Positions 45,018 through 55,933 of a DNA stretch of 64,000 bases are shown here, one piece after another. Under the pieces are notes generated by a model. That model was not told where the DNA came from and did not search any database. It saw only the letters and a list, made by a program, of their open reading frames with translations. The first letter of the stretch is position 1; every line of letters starts with the position of its first letter. This DNA comes from Tricholoma matsutake (taxonomy: Eukaryota > Basidiomycota > Agaricomycetes > Agaricales > Tricholomataceae). A program made the position numbers and the translations under genes. The DNA is taken from contig AP026544.2 in NCBI GenBank assembly GCA_026075535.2, positions 10,292,001 through 10,356,000 of the forward strand, in the 5' to 3' direction.

Positions 45018-47391
45018 ATGCTGCCTGAGCCATCAGAGAATCTGCGGTTGAGAAAGTACTGGAAGGGAGGCAGATATACAGATGAAGAGCGGAGGATCAT
45101 AGAGCCATATAAAGTTTCTTTCTGATCACAGCAATCGAAAGCTGGCCGATTGCAAATACTCAAGACTGACATCCTCCCAGCAATGTTCAACTATTGGGCA
45201 GTAATTGACAAGGCCCCTGTGGATCAGGAGGAGAGTCGCCTTCGTGCCAAGGTAAACTCACAAGGATGTGAAGGTTGTACTATTGATCACATCGCCAGGA
45301 ACTAACAACCTGGCTTTCCAACAATTGGTGAATGACTCAAGGACTCTCACAGAAATCAAACGACTTCAAAGTCAAGCAGTCAAAAGTCATTTGGAGCTTG
45401 TACCGCGACCAAGTTATGCAAGAGATTGCAAACATGTTAGATGTTGAGGATGCCACCACGAGTACACCAGGATGGTTCCAAATGCGAATGCCAGCCATCA
45501 AGAATGTTTACAACCAAATGACTACAGAGGAGAAGTTAGGCATGCGTGATGATCGGGATAAGATAATGCGTCAAGGATATCCTGAAGAGACGAAGCGAAG
45601 GTGAGTAGTTGCTGATGCTGTTGCTGCTCCCGATACCGATGCCGGACTTTACAGTCTCGCTTCAAAAAACCTGCTTAAGCATGTGCAGGAGAATGCTTGA
45701 CAACAATGGCTAGAAATGGGGGCGTTGTCGGTAACCATGACAGCCTATGTGCACCCTAAGGGTTTGCTGGTCGTTGATGCATGAGTCCCTGAAGTAATTA
45801 TGGCCGATGCCAATGCCAATGCCAATGCTGATTACAGTCATGACCATATGGCCAATCTGTTAGCCACCCCTGCACAATCATTTCTAGACATGTATACCAG
45901 TGGAGTAACTGAACTGAAGCGAAACCTCATGACTTATGTGAAGGCTTTACTCACACTGGACATTACATCAACAGCAATGGCAATGCAACACAAAGAAAAG
46001 CCAAGCAGATTACCGAAGACTAATGATGGCTTCCCAATCCTTCTGACACCATGGAATGCCTCACCGTATACCAAAAAGGAGTTGGAAGTAATGTTTACCT
46101 TATATGTTGGGCAGCATTATGGTACGTCAAGCTCTTAGTCCAGAAACAATTACTTATACTTGCCAATAATGGTCATAATCACTGTATCCCATTCAAAGCA
46201 ATTGCCAATCAGACTTCTTCGTTCATTAGTCCTGAATATCTCCCAGCCCAGTTCAAATTCACAGACCCAAGGAATATGCACAAGAGTACCATGGAAGACT
46301 TCTTTGACCACATTTCACAGCGGCAAACGGCACAGGGGCCTGAAAGAGCCTTCAGGTTCAAGGGAATCAAAGTGGGTAATGGCACTGTGGCTCCCACACA
46401 CTATCCAGGTGATTTGAATCCCCCTCCACCTTCCCGACATAAACCAAAATGCAGTAGTTGAAGGAATGCCGACACCATGACCGAAGCCAAATCAGCGACC
46501 GGCACTGGTCACCATCCCACTGCCGAGTCCAATGCCGAAGCCCAGGTCCAAGCGAAATCGAGAAAATGCAAAGGGAAATCTAAGGGCAAGCAACCCCATT
46601 GACAATCAACCACAGCACAGCCATCCACCTCCGAACCTGATGCCGATGCTGATGATGGCACCATGACTGGCCACCAACCCGATGCTGCTGCCGGTCACAG
46701 CCCTATGACCAGCTACCAACCTGATGATGATGCCCAAAGCCATGATCACAATACAGTGAGACAGTCATCCTATGTGCAAGTCAATCAGGCTACAATGGAT
46801 ATGCTCTACATAGCTGGTGTCACTCATCCCCAGCCGATTAATGGTCCCGGTTATGGTGAACCAGAGTATCTCATTCCTCATCAGATTTACATGAGGTACA
46901 TGTACATCACACACCCATCAGTTCCGAATGACACTGTGAACAACTCCCCATGCCCAATTGATCCATCTCTGTTAGAAGAAAACACCACTCCATGTCAAGA
47001 GCAAGTACCGCGTCCTAAACCTCAGCGACTTGTTGGAGGAAAGCGGACCAAAGATCCTATTGCAAGGGCAAAGGCAAGGGCACTAATTGCTTTAGGTATG
47101 CCATCAGCAATGGCCGCAGTACAAGCAGCCACAGTTACCTCAGCAATGGCCCAAGTAGGAATGGCCACAGCAGTGTCGGCAATGGCCGCAGTAGATTCAA
47201 CCCAGAACACATTGCAACAGATGACACCACCATCATCTGAAAGCACTGAGCTGCCTCACATTCCTTTGGCTTCAGCACTTGCTCGGCGGATCCGAAGGAC
47301 AGCTGATGACCTTGTGCAGGAGGAAGCTATCTTAAACCAAACTGTTGGGAGAAGACTGAGAATTAAAAGAGTCAAATTTGCAGGCCAATAG
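45018..47391 (+). pseudogene. KDZ-linked accessory protein B (copy 1)
   Basis: Start ATG 45018 (MLPEPSENLRLRKYWKGGRY). A TGA at 45123-45125 stands where the second copy has CGA. Exons are separated by introns at about 45251-45300 (GTAAAC...CCAG) and 45601-45655 (GTGAGT...ACAG). Recognisable stretches are ELTTWLSNN, SNDFKVKQSKVIWSLYRDQ, WFQMRMPAIKNVYNQMT, FPILLTPWNASPYTKKELE, SFISPEYLPAQFKFTDPRNM and HKSTMEDFFDHISQRQ. The C-terminal part is Ala/Met-rich and ends RRLRIKRVKFAGQ. From memory such proteins are common, uncharacterised products in Boletales. It sits next to the KDZ gene in both copies. Confidence 0.6.
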
Positions 47392-47562
47392 ATGACACCA
47401 CCATCATCTGAAAGCACTGAGCTGCCTCACATTCCTTTGGCTTCAGCACTTGCTCGGCGGATCCGAAGGACAGCTGATGACCTTGCACAGGAGGAAGCTA
47501 TCTTAAACCAAACTGTTGGGAGAAGACCGAGAATTAAAAGAGTCAAATTTGCAGGCCAATAG
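47221..47562 (+). repeat. 171-bp tandem duplication at gene B 3' end
   Basis: 47221-47391 (up to and including the TAG) is repeated at 47392-47562 with only a few base differences (GTGCAGG vs GCACAGG; GACTGAG vs GACCGAG). The second unit lies beyond the stop codon, so it is dead copy sequence. Recent event. Confidence 0.92.
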
Positions 47563-47592
47563 ATTACTATGAATGTCCAATGATGTATATAT

Positions 47593-49818
47593 TCAAGTCC
47601 AACTTTTTTTACATATGTAAAGAAAAGAAATGTCTATTCCTTTCTCCCTCGCTTGGTAGCACCATGTTCCTGCTCTTTTCTTCAGATTTGGCTGAGGGGT
47701 GGGACTTCTGGAATGTAGTCCAGCTGGACCAGGTGTAAGATCACAAGGGGATCGGTGCAACTGCGCTGGGGAAGGGGAGGGGAGGGGCAAGGTTGACAAC
47801 TGTGGTTGAGGTGGGGGGGTTGTACTTGGGATTACTGATGGACCAGGTGATAGCAGTCGTGGGGATCTGCAGACCTGGGTACGAGGAGGAGAGGGATGGG
47901 GAGAGGCAATGCTGGTGACTGCTGATGCTGGTGTGGCCGCCATAACTGCTGTTGCCTCAGGGACTGAAGTTGGGGTGATGAGGGGAGGGAGTGGAGGGGC
48001 CACTGTCATGGGCCGCTGCGCCATTTCTTGAGAGTCCTGGGGTGTGGCAGGAATGATATGGATTCTGGGCACGGCCCCAACCACATCGTCGGCATTGGCA
48101 GGTTTGGGGCCAAGTCCTCCCTCCTCGAGTACGGCTGATTCTGCCTCGACCTTTTGCATCTTCCGTCCCTCCTCAACGTTCTCTTTCACCATCCCTGAGT
48201 TAATGTCCTCTGATTCCATGCCCTCCATTCCCTCAGCCTCCCCATCGGCATCAGCATCAGCCTCAGTGTTGACCAAGGGTTGTACGGCCGCTTGATCTTC
48301 AATGTCCTGGCACATTCCTCCCTCCTCAATAGCACCGCCCTGCAACCCAAGGTACTCTTCAAGGTCTGACATCCTGTCCCACAGTTCTTGTAACCCTTGT
48401 AAGGGTTCTTGGACTCCGGCTTCAATCCATTGCCCTTGATCAACTATTAGAGTCTCGAAGTTTTGTTCGGCTTGTTGAACGCATGCTTCGAAGCTTCGTT
48501 CGAGTTCATCTAGGCAGTCGGCCAGCATTGCATAGGAGTCAGCAGTGGGAGTGCGAGCGGGCACAGCTGTGGCACCACGAGCGGGAGCAGGCATGGGAGT
48601 GGGAATGGCAGCGGGCGTGGGCGACATCCGCCTGTCATCCGCATTGGCCATATCGACATTGTGATATATAGCTATTGGTATACATGTTACTTAGAGGTTT
48701 TTGATCATTATATGAATGAACTCACCTTTCCCTTTTCCCTTTTCCCTTTGAGTCAAGCGCCAAGGTGATTCCTCGCCACTCTCTTCACTGGAATATTGTG
48801 TCCTCTTCGTTTTTCTTCTTGCTGATCCTTTTTTCGCCTTCTTTCTCAGCACTTGATCCTCGTCTTCTGGATTACATCGAACCTTGCCTTTCCCACAATT
48901 GTAGCATGCCGTTTTCCCTTTCACCTGTTCCCAACACTCACGCCTAAGCCTGACACATCATGCACATGGCATTGCTCTGAGATTCACTCGCTGGGGTGTT
49001 CCTCATGCCCTACTTGTGTTGTCTCGCTTCTGCTTCCTGCGATCGGCAGCAGCATCGCTCTCTTCTATCTCGTCTTCTCCACTATTGGTCTCCTCGGCTG
49101 CTTCTTCATTTTGGAATTTGTCGTATCCAATACTACTCTCCACCACTTGTGGCTTGGGTGTCACCTTTGGTCGCGATTGGCGCTGTGCTGGGGCTGGATG
49201 TCTGGATCCGGATGCTGCTGGTTGGGCCGGCATTATGGCTGCTGGTGGTGGTGGTGGTGCCGGTGCTACTGTTGGTGCTGGTGCTGCTCCTGCAGTCTTT
49301 GCCAGTGCTGGCCTCTGTTTCCTAATGACTATTGTGCATGTTGCCACTTCATCAATCTGCTGCCATTCCTTGTTTGACTGCCAATGCCGTTCCCAATGAA
49401 CCTGCTGCTGCCATTCCTGATATCCCTGCTGCTGCCATTCCTGGTGTCCCTGCCGTTGCTGTTGCCATTTTGGTCATGCCTTTTTTTTTCGTCGAAGCTT
49501 TTCATGGCCCTCCATTGACCTTCAATGAATCTTTTGTCCCCTGTCTTCTCCGAATTGTACCATGCCACCACAAATCCCCACAAAAAGGATTCAGCCTGGA
49601 AGACTTCCTGCACGTTGGCTGGGAGATTCTGCTTTTGCCAAGCAAATAACGTTTTCTGCAGGATGTTAGTATGGTTGGTCTCATATTACAAATCCGCTCA
49701 CAAGCGCCGCCTTTTTTTCCTTCATCATGGCCTTGATGTTTCTTTCATGAATTCCTTGGTGAATGGCTTTCTCAATCTGGCTGATGTGGCTGAGTACTTC
49801 TTCACGTGTAATGTTCAT
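47593..49818 (-). pseudogene. KDZ-linked accessory protein C (copy 1), Zn2Cys6-like
   Basis: Start ATG 49818 (MNITREEVLSHISQIEKAI). A GTGAGC...GCAG intron (about 49650-49700) is followed by KTLFAWQKQNLPANVQEVFQ, FLWGFVVAWYNSEKTGDKRF and GQWRAMKSFDEKK. A Gln/Ala/Pro-rich central part follows, then the cluster C-A-x-C-V-R-L-R-R-E-C ... C-Y-N-C-G-K-G-K-V-R-C (48890-48975), with a TGA in place of the residue between the first two cysteines. A second intron begins GTGAGTTCATTC (about 48722). Then comes a Pro/Ala-rich, coiled-coil tail (LDELERSFEACVQQAEQN, LWDRMSDLEEYLGLQG). The spacing C-x2-C-x6-C and C-x2-C-x6-C is that of a Zn2Cys6 cluster, suggesting DNA binding. Confidence 0.6.
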
Positions 49819-49993
49819 GATGGATGGAATGGCTGCGGGTACGGGTGCGGAGTCGGGCTGGATTGATGGATGTTGATAAGAAAAAAAGTGAAATGATGAA
49901 AATCAACAATCACATGTTGTTGATTGATGCTTGATTCACTGATTAAACGGTGTTTGTTGATATCACCCTGTTATCATCTGTGTTATCTATACC

Positions 49994-50480
49994 ATGAGTG
50001 ATCAGCAAAGCAACACTTATATTCCTGATGGATATGTCGCTATCCGAGGTGACAATGGGCAGCACTATCTTGTGCCCCCTTTTATGATTCCAGCTACGCA
50101 ACAGGCAATGGAGGCATATAGCAAGAAGGTTGAATTTGATGTACACATGGCAGATGGGGGGGTAAGATTTTCTTTTTTTCGAAGTGTTATTATATCCGCT
50201 GATGTCAGGCTGTTGGCCGATGCCGTCTCTGGGCTCCTGCTGGCTTGTCTATCCATCCCTCTCACTGATGAATTTACAGTCTGGAAACATGAGGGATACA
50301 CCATACTACATAGTGGCCTGGAACATGCTACAGTTACCTGCCGATCCAGTAAGTGCCGTGTCCTCGTTTGCATGACTATTAGTTAATGCTGTTGCAGACT
50401 TTAACAGACAGGGAGCTGTTGGGTTGCCATGCCGAAGTGAAAGCCCTGCAAACCAACCTCCTTGAGCTTGTGAAGAAAGG
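49994..50480 (+). pseudogene. KDZ-linked small protein D (copy 1), truncated
   Basis: Exons 49994-50161, 50280-50348 and 50398-50480 join in frame with 118- and 49-nt introns. The product starts MSDQQSNTYIPDGYVAIRGD, then HYLVPPFMIPATQQAME, SGNMRDTPYY and LTDRELLGCHAEVKALQ. It is cut at about 50480 by the SINE-like repeat, losing the last exon part that the second copy retains (SYKDASHCLYMAEVEKLEHK). No domain was recognised. Confidence 0.6.
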
Positions 50481-50975
50481 GCCTAGTATTATACATATTA
50501 ATTACCCCTCACACAGATGCGATGGGGTCAATTTAATAATCTATTCATGATATATATAAAATTAGATTTCAGTAATAAATAGATATAATGTATGTAACTT
50601 TAAATGACTACTTGGCTCAAGTGGTAGAGTGTGCATGTTTGGTCATCATGTGATTGCTAGTCCAGAAGTCTGTTGGTTCAATTCCTGCTGTGCACACATC
50701 ATTTTGTGAGACTTATAAGAATTTCTCTAAGTCTGGAACTCAGACTTTACTTGGACAGTACTTTAAATGTGTAAATAAATTCACAATTGATGTTGTCCAA
50801 GCAAAGTCTGAGCAAAGTCCAAGTGCAGTCCTCAGACTTTACTCAGACAACTTGGACAGTCCAAGTGTCCAAGCAGAGTCTGACCAGAGTCCAAGTGAAG
50901 TCCGAGGACAGTCCGAGTGTCCAAGTGTGTCTGAGCAGAGTCTGCTTGGACTGGGGGGGGGGAGTGTAAAGTACT
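50481..50975 (+). mobile_element. tRNA-headed SINE-like element truncating KDZ copy 1
   Basis: Homologous to 14871-15262. It starts AGTATTATACATATTAATTA, has the A-box-like TGGCTCAAGTGG (about 50615) and GGTTCAATTCC (about 50680), a longer GTCCAAG/GTCTGAG tail and the end GGACTGGGGGGGGGGAGTGTAAAGTACT. Everything of KDZ copy 1 beyond it is missing, so its insertion or a linked deletion removed the element end. Confidence 0.7.
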
Positions 50976-51292
50976 GCATCTGCCCTGCGTATCTGATCAG
51001 TCAATTTCTTCTATGTTCTTCTATGTAAACACCTCATCAGGGAAGCAAATCAGATGTTAAATGATGCACCACTCAATGATCTGTCTTTTTTCTTCCATCT
51101 TCACCAAGAGCACTTCCCACCCTACTACAAGATTGTGGGCATCCACTACAACAAAACAGCCAAGGAGTCCGATGAGGAAGTTGAGATCCAGGTCTAGGTC
51201 ATCATTGAGCACAAGAAACACACAGGAGCAACACAGGATGTACTCCTCAGAGGTCATCGAGTCCCACACCAACCATAGCCAACTCAGATGTT

Positions 51293-51754
51293 ATGGCAGA
51301 CTCGAAGAACGAGGTCATTGAACTCCAAGATGTTGAGAAAGACAAGGAGAAAGAGACCGATGCAGGTGGTGATGAAGAAAATGGCGGTGAAGACAGTAAT
51401 GACTCAGATGAAGAAGACTCCAGTTTGGATGTGGAAGCTGCTGAACATGTGAGTGTCTTCCTTGGGATTGAGTGCCTGCTTAACTCCACGGAGTCTCAAT
51501 GCCACCATATCCTCATGAAGTTGTTCCAGATTTTCTATTCAGAAGAGGAGAGAAATGCTCTCAAGCATTGCTTTTCAGATATGATGGCAGTAGCAGAGCA
51601 ACAAGGGGGTGTTCATCCAAAGATGGCAGGGGTGCTCAACAAGGTTTTCAAGGGCATTAAAAAAGTTGGGGGGGATATTGGGAAGAACAAAAGAAGCCAA
51701 ATATGTAAGTGCACTTGGAAGGATTCCAATTCAAAGACAATGTACTTGGATTAA
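51293..51754 (+). CDS. Acidic unassigned ORF
   Basis: Open frame of 153 residues. It starts MADSKNEVIELQDVEKDKEK, with a strongly acidic 50-residue segment, then IFYSEEERNALKHCFSDMMAV and KGIKKVGGDIG. No domain was recognised. The stop is at 51754. Upstream sequence (51030-51290) has a coding-like frame (PLNDLSFFFHLHQEHFPPYY) with a stop, so it may be the last exon of a longer, decayed gene. No transposon link is seen. Confidence 0.35.
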   Translation: MADSKNEVIELQDVEKDKEKETDAGGDEENGGEDSNDSDEEDSSLDVEAAEHVSVFLGIECLLNSTESQCHHILMKLFQIFYSEEERNALKHCFSDMMAVAEQQGGVHPKMAGVLNKVFKGIKKVGGDIGKNKRSQICKCTWKDSNSKTMYLD

Positions 51755-51924
51755 TTATTTGTTGAGTAACCTTGTTCTAAATATAGCTGATAGATAAGAT
51801 CGATCTCTGCACATGATATAAATATCATGTGACCTGTTTTCTAAAGGGTCGTATTGGAGGTGTTTTTATTGACTGCTTTGAATAGCAATTGTCGAATGTC
51901 AAAGTGGGCTTGTTTGATGAGTCC

Positions 51925-51985
51925 ATTGGCATGAGAATTGCAGCTGGGATTTGAACCCAGCACATCAATCGCACTATGAAAATGT
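51925..51985 (-). other. tRNA-like T-arm
   Basis: Minus-strand CTGGGTTCAAATCCCAG gives a perfect 5-bp T-stem with a GGTTCAAATCC B-box. No acceptor stem, D-arm or A-box could be confirmed. Probably a SINE head or tRNA relic. Confidence 0.3.
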
Positions 51986-51999
51986 TAGCAATCCAAAAA

Positions 52000-52755
52000 A
52001 CCTCTGAGGGCAGACGAAACACTTACCAGACCCTCGAAATCAAGCAGTCTGCTCATTGTGAACTTTGCCCACTTCACCTCCACTGCATCCTCACCAAGTT
52101 TGTCCTCCCCATCCTCGCCTGCCTCAAGCTCCACTACCTTTCATTTTGCTACCCTCACCACAGGCAGCTTACTCTCCCCCTCCTCTTCATCCTCCTCCCC
52201 AGCCTCCACCCTCTCAATCTCTCTTGCCTCTGCCACCAGCTCTGTGTTTCATCACTGCAATTCCTCTTTAGACAACATTCTAGCACAAAATGCAGCAAGA
52301 GCTGTGTTTTGAGCATCTCCTAATGCCCCCTTTTGAGCCTCAATCTTGGCCTTCCTCCACCCTTCGAGCCTCCTCCTCCTCCTGAACCTGTCTTGCTTCC
52401 TCTGCCCTTCACTCCCACTCTACCTGCTCACTCAAGTCCATAAACAAAAGTTCCCCCCCCACAAAAGCAATTTGCATTGAGCCATCACTTTAAAAAGCTT
52501 GAAAACCTTGTCGACAACCTTTTGTATGGTCGAGTCATGTTCCTCCCCCAGGTCATCCACCAGCTCATCATATTCCACCTGAACATATTGTGTTAGCATT
52601 CTCAAATATCAAATGAAAACCAGAAACTTACCATTCACTCACAAAAACCTTTCCCCCATATCTCAAAGTCGAGATCCTCTGCGATACTGGCCTCAGGCAT
52701 TGTTTTCATGTAGTCGAGGACCCCATTTTGCAGTTCAGCAAGTAAAGACATGATG
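52000..52755 (-). pseudogene. Coiled-coil ORF with a split first exon, decayed
   Basis: Minus strand from about 52753: MSLLAELQNGVLDYMKTMPE, a probable intron (GTAAGTTTCTGG...GTTCAG, about 52575-52635), then VEYDELVDDLGEEHDSTIQK and VVDKVFKLFKVMAQCK. A stop follows, then frame-broken Arg/Glu-rich coiled-coil sequence and KWAKFTMSRLLDFEG. Hypothetical. No domain or element link is seen. Confidence 0.4.
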
Positions 52756-53335
52756 TGGGCCAAGTCAAATGATGGGAGTGGTGGTTTTCAAGGGAAACAG
52801 GTGTTTCAACATTGTTTACATTTTCAACATGATCACACATTTTGCACGTGACTCTGATTGGCTGACTGGGACAGTCAGGATTTCAGTAAGGGGGAGGATG
52901 ATAGGTCCACATTGTGCTTCAAGCTCTGGGAACACCTTAACATGCTCAGACACATCCACAACAACACTCCAAATTGCTACAAATGTGTACAAACTTCCAT
53001 GAGCCCTGTGAAATGTCTATGAACCACACAAAACTACTCTGAAACTATTTTGCAGCACTTCGAATGACTTTGCAGCACCTTGAATACCTTCAGCTGCCAT
53101 ATACCTATTGCACTGCCCTTCAGACACATGCAGCACACCTTGCCCAAGTTAGCATGTCGCATATTGAGCAACACCGGACACAAGGAGATACAACAATGTG
53201 CTTCTAGAATGTGATTGAAACAACTACTTGTACCAAAATGGATTTGGTCATATCTTTCTCAATTCTCAACTGTTTTTGATGAACCAAGAATCAAATTAAA
53301 GGCAATAATCATGGTTACAAGGTTATGTAATGCAT
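52756..53335. other. Unassigned stretch
   Basis: No clear ORF or repeat family. It carries several loose CTTTGCAGCAC-like direct repeats (53050-53095). It ends at the target duplication of the next solo LTR. Confidence 0.4.
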
Positions 53336-53340
53336 GTGAC

Positions 53341-54046
53341 TGTTAAGAACTGATCCTGGAAGGTTCGTTGGAATCTGATCGGACCCTGCGGGTGTTGATT
53401 ACAGAAGGTTGTCAGGTCGTTGCAGATTCTGCAGGAGGGGAAATGGAAAGGACTTGGCTTCAGCTTGTAAGAAGCTGCACCCTTCACCTCGTCTGGTGTC
53501 CTAATTTCAAGATGAAGGTTTGGAGGTAGAAGTGAGAAGGTGTGGGTAAATGCGGGGAGGAGTACGGAGGGACTTAGGTTAAGTTCAGATGAGGTTAGAA
53601 CTTCAGAGGGAGACTAGAGGTCGAGTCAAATGGAGTTTGGACTCTTAGAGAACTGAGGTTGGAGTAGAAGGAGGTTTATATTGGCAGGTTAAAGTTGAGT
53701 CTATGTCGATATACAAACTGAGGAATACAAGGCAAAACTAACTAAGCTTAAATACTGTAGTCCAGAATTATGCAGAACAGGAACGAAGACTGCAGCAGTG
53801 TCTCAACTGCATAGATAAATTATCTAGCAGGAGCCGCACAGAAATCCGTAGTCAAATTTGCAATAGAGATGGCAGCCTTGGGAAGGCAGCCATGGATGCT
53901 GTACAAGGCGGCCTGGTGCACAGCAGTGTGGGCAGTGCAAGGCAGCTGGGAACGAAATCGGGAGGCATAGACAAATGTCAGGTGTGACGTGCAGGAAAGG
54001 GTCAGACAGATGCAGGTTCTGATCAGGTGAGGAACGGCTCTTGACA
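53341..54046 (+). mobile_element. Solo LTR (706 bp) with GTGAC duplication
   Basis: Begins TGTTAAGAACTGATCC and ends CGGCTCTTGACA. It is flanked by GTGAC (53336-53340 and 54047-54051). The orientation follows a TTTATATTGGCAGG TATA-like stretch near 53668. No relation to family A was seen. Confidence 0.9.
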
Positions 54047-54199
54047 GTGACCTTTAAACCAGTTTTTTTGTGGTCTTACAATATTTTCCAAAACGCAAGG
54101 ACTGCAAAAGACCAGTCCATAAATAGACCACTGGTCCCATCCTAATTGGTCCTGTTCAGTCCAGTTTCAGTCTTTTTTTTGGTCCTATGGACTGGACCT

Positions 54200-54613
54200 T
54201 TAAACACTAGTTGGTGATGTTGGTGTTGTCCATGGCACTGGCATTGTCCATAGTCTGTTGTTGTTGGGGTTGGGGTTGTCCATTGGCATTTGGACTGGCC
54301 ATCTACATTGGCATTGACCATTAGCACACATGATCCACCCATGAGCAGTGGCTCATGAGGCTGGACATGGGTGCCAGGCAGTTCATTGTCATCCTGTGGT
54401 ATCCTGGTCTCACTATCCACCCTGCAAGCAGAGGCTCACAGTGGTGGATGGAGAGTGGGCAATCTGGGTGTAGGCTGCAGTTGTGGGGCCATCACATTTG
54501 TTATGATAGATATAGAACCTAAAAATCAAAAAGAATAAGCAAGTTAGTTATAAAAAATTGGAATGAAAGATAAAGAGAACTTACCTGGGGCTCAAACAAA
54601 TCATTGGGGCCCC
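54200..54613 (-). repeat. Hairpin/intron module (unit F)
   Basis: Minus strand: a hairpin with GGGGC/GCCCC arms (54587-54613) is followed by GTAAGT (54579-54584 read minus), a T-rich stretch with CTAAC and AG at 54519-54520, then GTTCTATATCTATC, as in units A-C. A GAGCAGTGGCTC-like palindrome lies near 54340. No gene. Confidence 0.55.
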
Positions 54614-54619
54614 ATGTTG

Positions 54620-55330
54620 TGTGTGGCATGGTGCATCTGTTGCAGTCATGCAACCATGGAGGTGGGAGGTGGCAACAATGTTGTTGTGGTGGTTGATCAA
54701 TGTTTGTCATGTCAATCAATAATCACAACAATTGTAAACATATAAATGAAAATATGTAAATGAAAACTGTGAGGTGAACAAACAGGTGCAGATGGTCTGT
54801 GCTCACCCTGAGCTATTTAAACAGCTCACATTCCAAGTCTTTTGGGTGCCCCCCACCCATTCTAGTATTTTTTGTATATATGTATATTCAATGTATATTA
54901 TATGTATATTACTTATATAATTAATAGATTTATCTACTACATACAGGCAAGACCACAAGTTCAGTTTGAGACCAGTTGTCACCAGTCTTGAGTGGTTTGG
55001 CTGTCCATCTTGAGATCCTCAAACCAACCAGTGCCACAACTAGTAGAACCAAGACCACAAGTCCAGTTATATTGGTAAACAGTTCAGTTCAGTCTTAGTC
55101 TTTTTCTGGTCTGCATGACTGGACCTTCAAGCACTAGTGCAGCCCCATCAGCATGTCTATCAGGTTAGATTGATGTGTCCTGTTATTAGGATAAGGACTA
55201 ACGTGGATATGGCTTATCTGGTTATGTAACCAGATAATAACCATATTACAGATCTGGATTGGATACCAATAGATCAGTATGGGTATCTTGATACAACATG
55301 GGTATAGGTAAAGCATATGTTGCTGGACAT
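54620..55330. other. Unassigned AT-rich stretch with repeats
   Basis: Includes an AT-rich block of TATGTATATT units (54870-54925) and a GGTCTGCATGACTGGACCTT-like string (55107-55130) that resembles 54184-54200. No gene was supported. Confidence 0.4.
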
Positions 55331-55339
55331 CTACATCAC

Positions 55340-55727
55340 CCAATATGCATTGTCACTGCCATCAGCCACCACCACCACACTTCAACAAGGCAAAAATACC
55401 TACCACCACCACCATCAACACCCCACCTTCCCACCCTATCACCAGTCCCACACCTCTAACTGCCACTCCCAGCTCCACTCTACCACCACCAGCCTCTGCA
55501 AACAAGCTGAGGAGCTACAATGTGGGCCCAAATGACGATTGTGTCATTTTGGCCCTATGTAAGTTATTTTCTGCTTTGTTTCCTGTTATGATAAGTAACC
55601 AATTGTACTCTTTCATTTCATAGGACCTAAACTGCTGGTAACATGGGTGACAACACAACACAACACCCACATGAACCCCCTCTCCCTATCAAATGGGATG
55701 TGAGGGCATGGATTAGCACATAGGTAA
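55340..55727 (+). repeat. Hairpin/intron module (unit E)
   Basis: CCACCACCACACTTCAACAA-type start, a GGGCC...GGCCC hairpin at 55524-55555, GTAAGT at 55559-55564, a 65-nt intron-like stretch ending TAG at 55623, then ACCTAAACTGCTGGTAACATG and CAAATGGGATGTGAGG, as in unit D. It directly precedes the outer end of KDZ copy 3. Confidence 0.6.
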
Positions 55728-55933
55728 GCTACACTGTACTGAATAATATGGTCTATGAATAATACGGTCTATCAAATGCATACAGTGTATCGAATGATAT
55801 GGGTTTGGTGGATGCCTTCAAATGCTCTCATAGTATGTATAACATGTACTAGTATCAAATGAATACACTGTTACAATTCTTGCTTGTGATACACTATGAA
55901 GAATGTTAATAATCTACAGATCAGAGATAGCGT
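55728..55933 (+). repeat. Outer end of KDZ copy 3
   Basis: GCTACACTGTACTGAATAATAT opens the end and matches 38489 in the first copy. It also has TTCTTGCTTGTGATACACTA and GAGATAGCGT. An extra inner copy of the last segment lies at about 57288-57360, beyond the LTR-like insertion, so the end region has a local duplication. Confidence 0.65.

Noticed and set aside
48691..49818. Retroviral-type zinc knuckle in gene C
   Set aside because: The spacing is C-x2-C-x6-C twice, the Zn2Cys6 type, and not CCHC.
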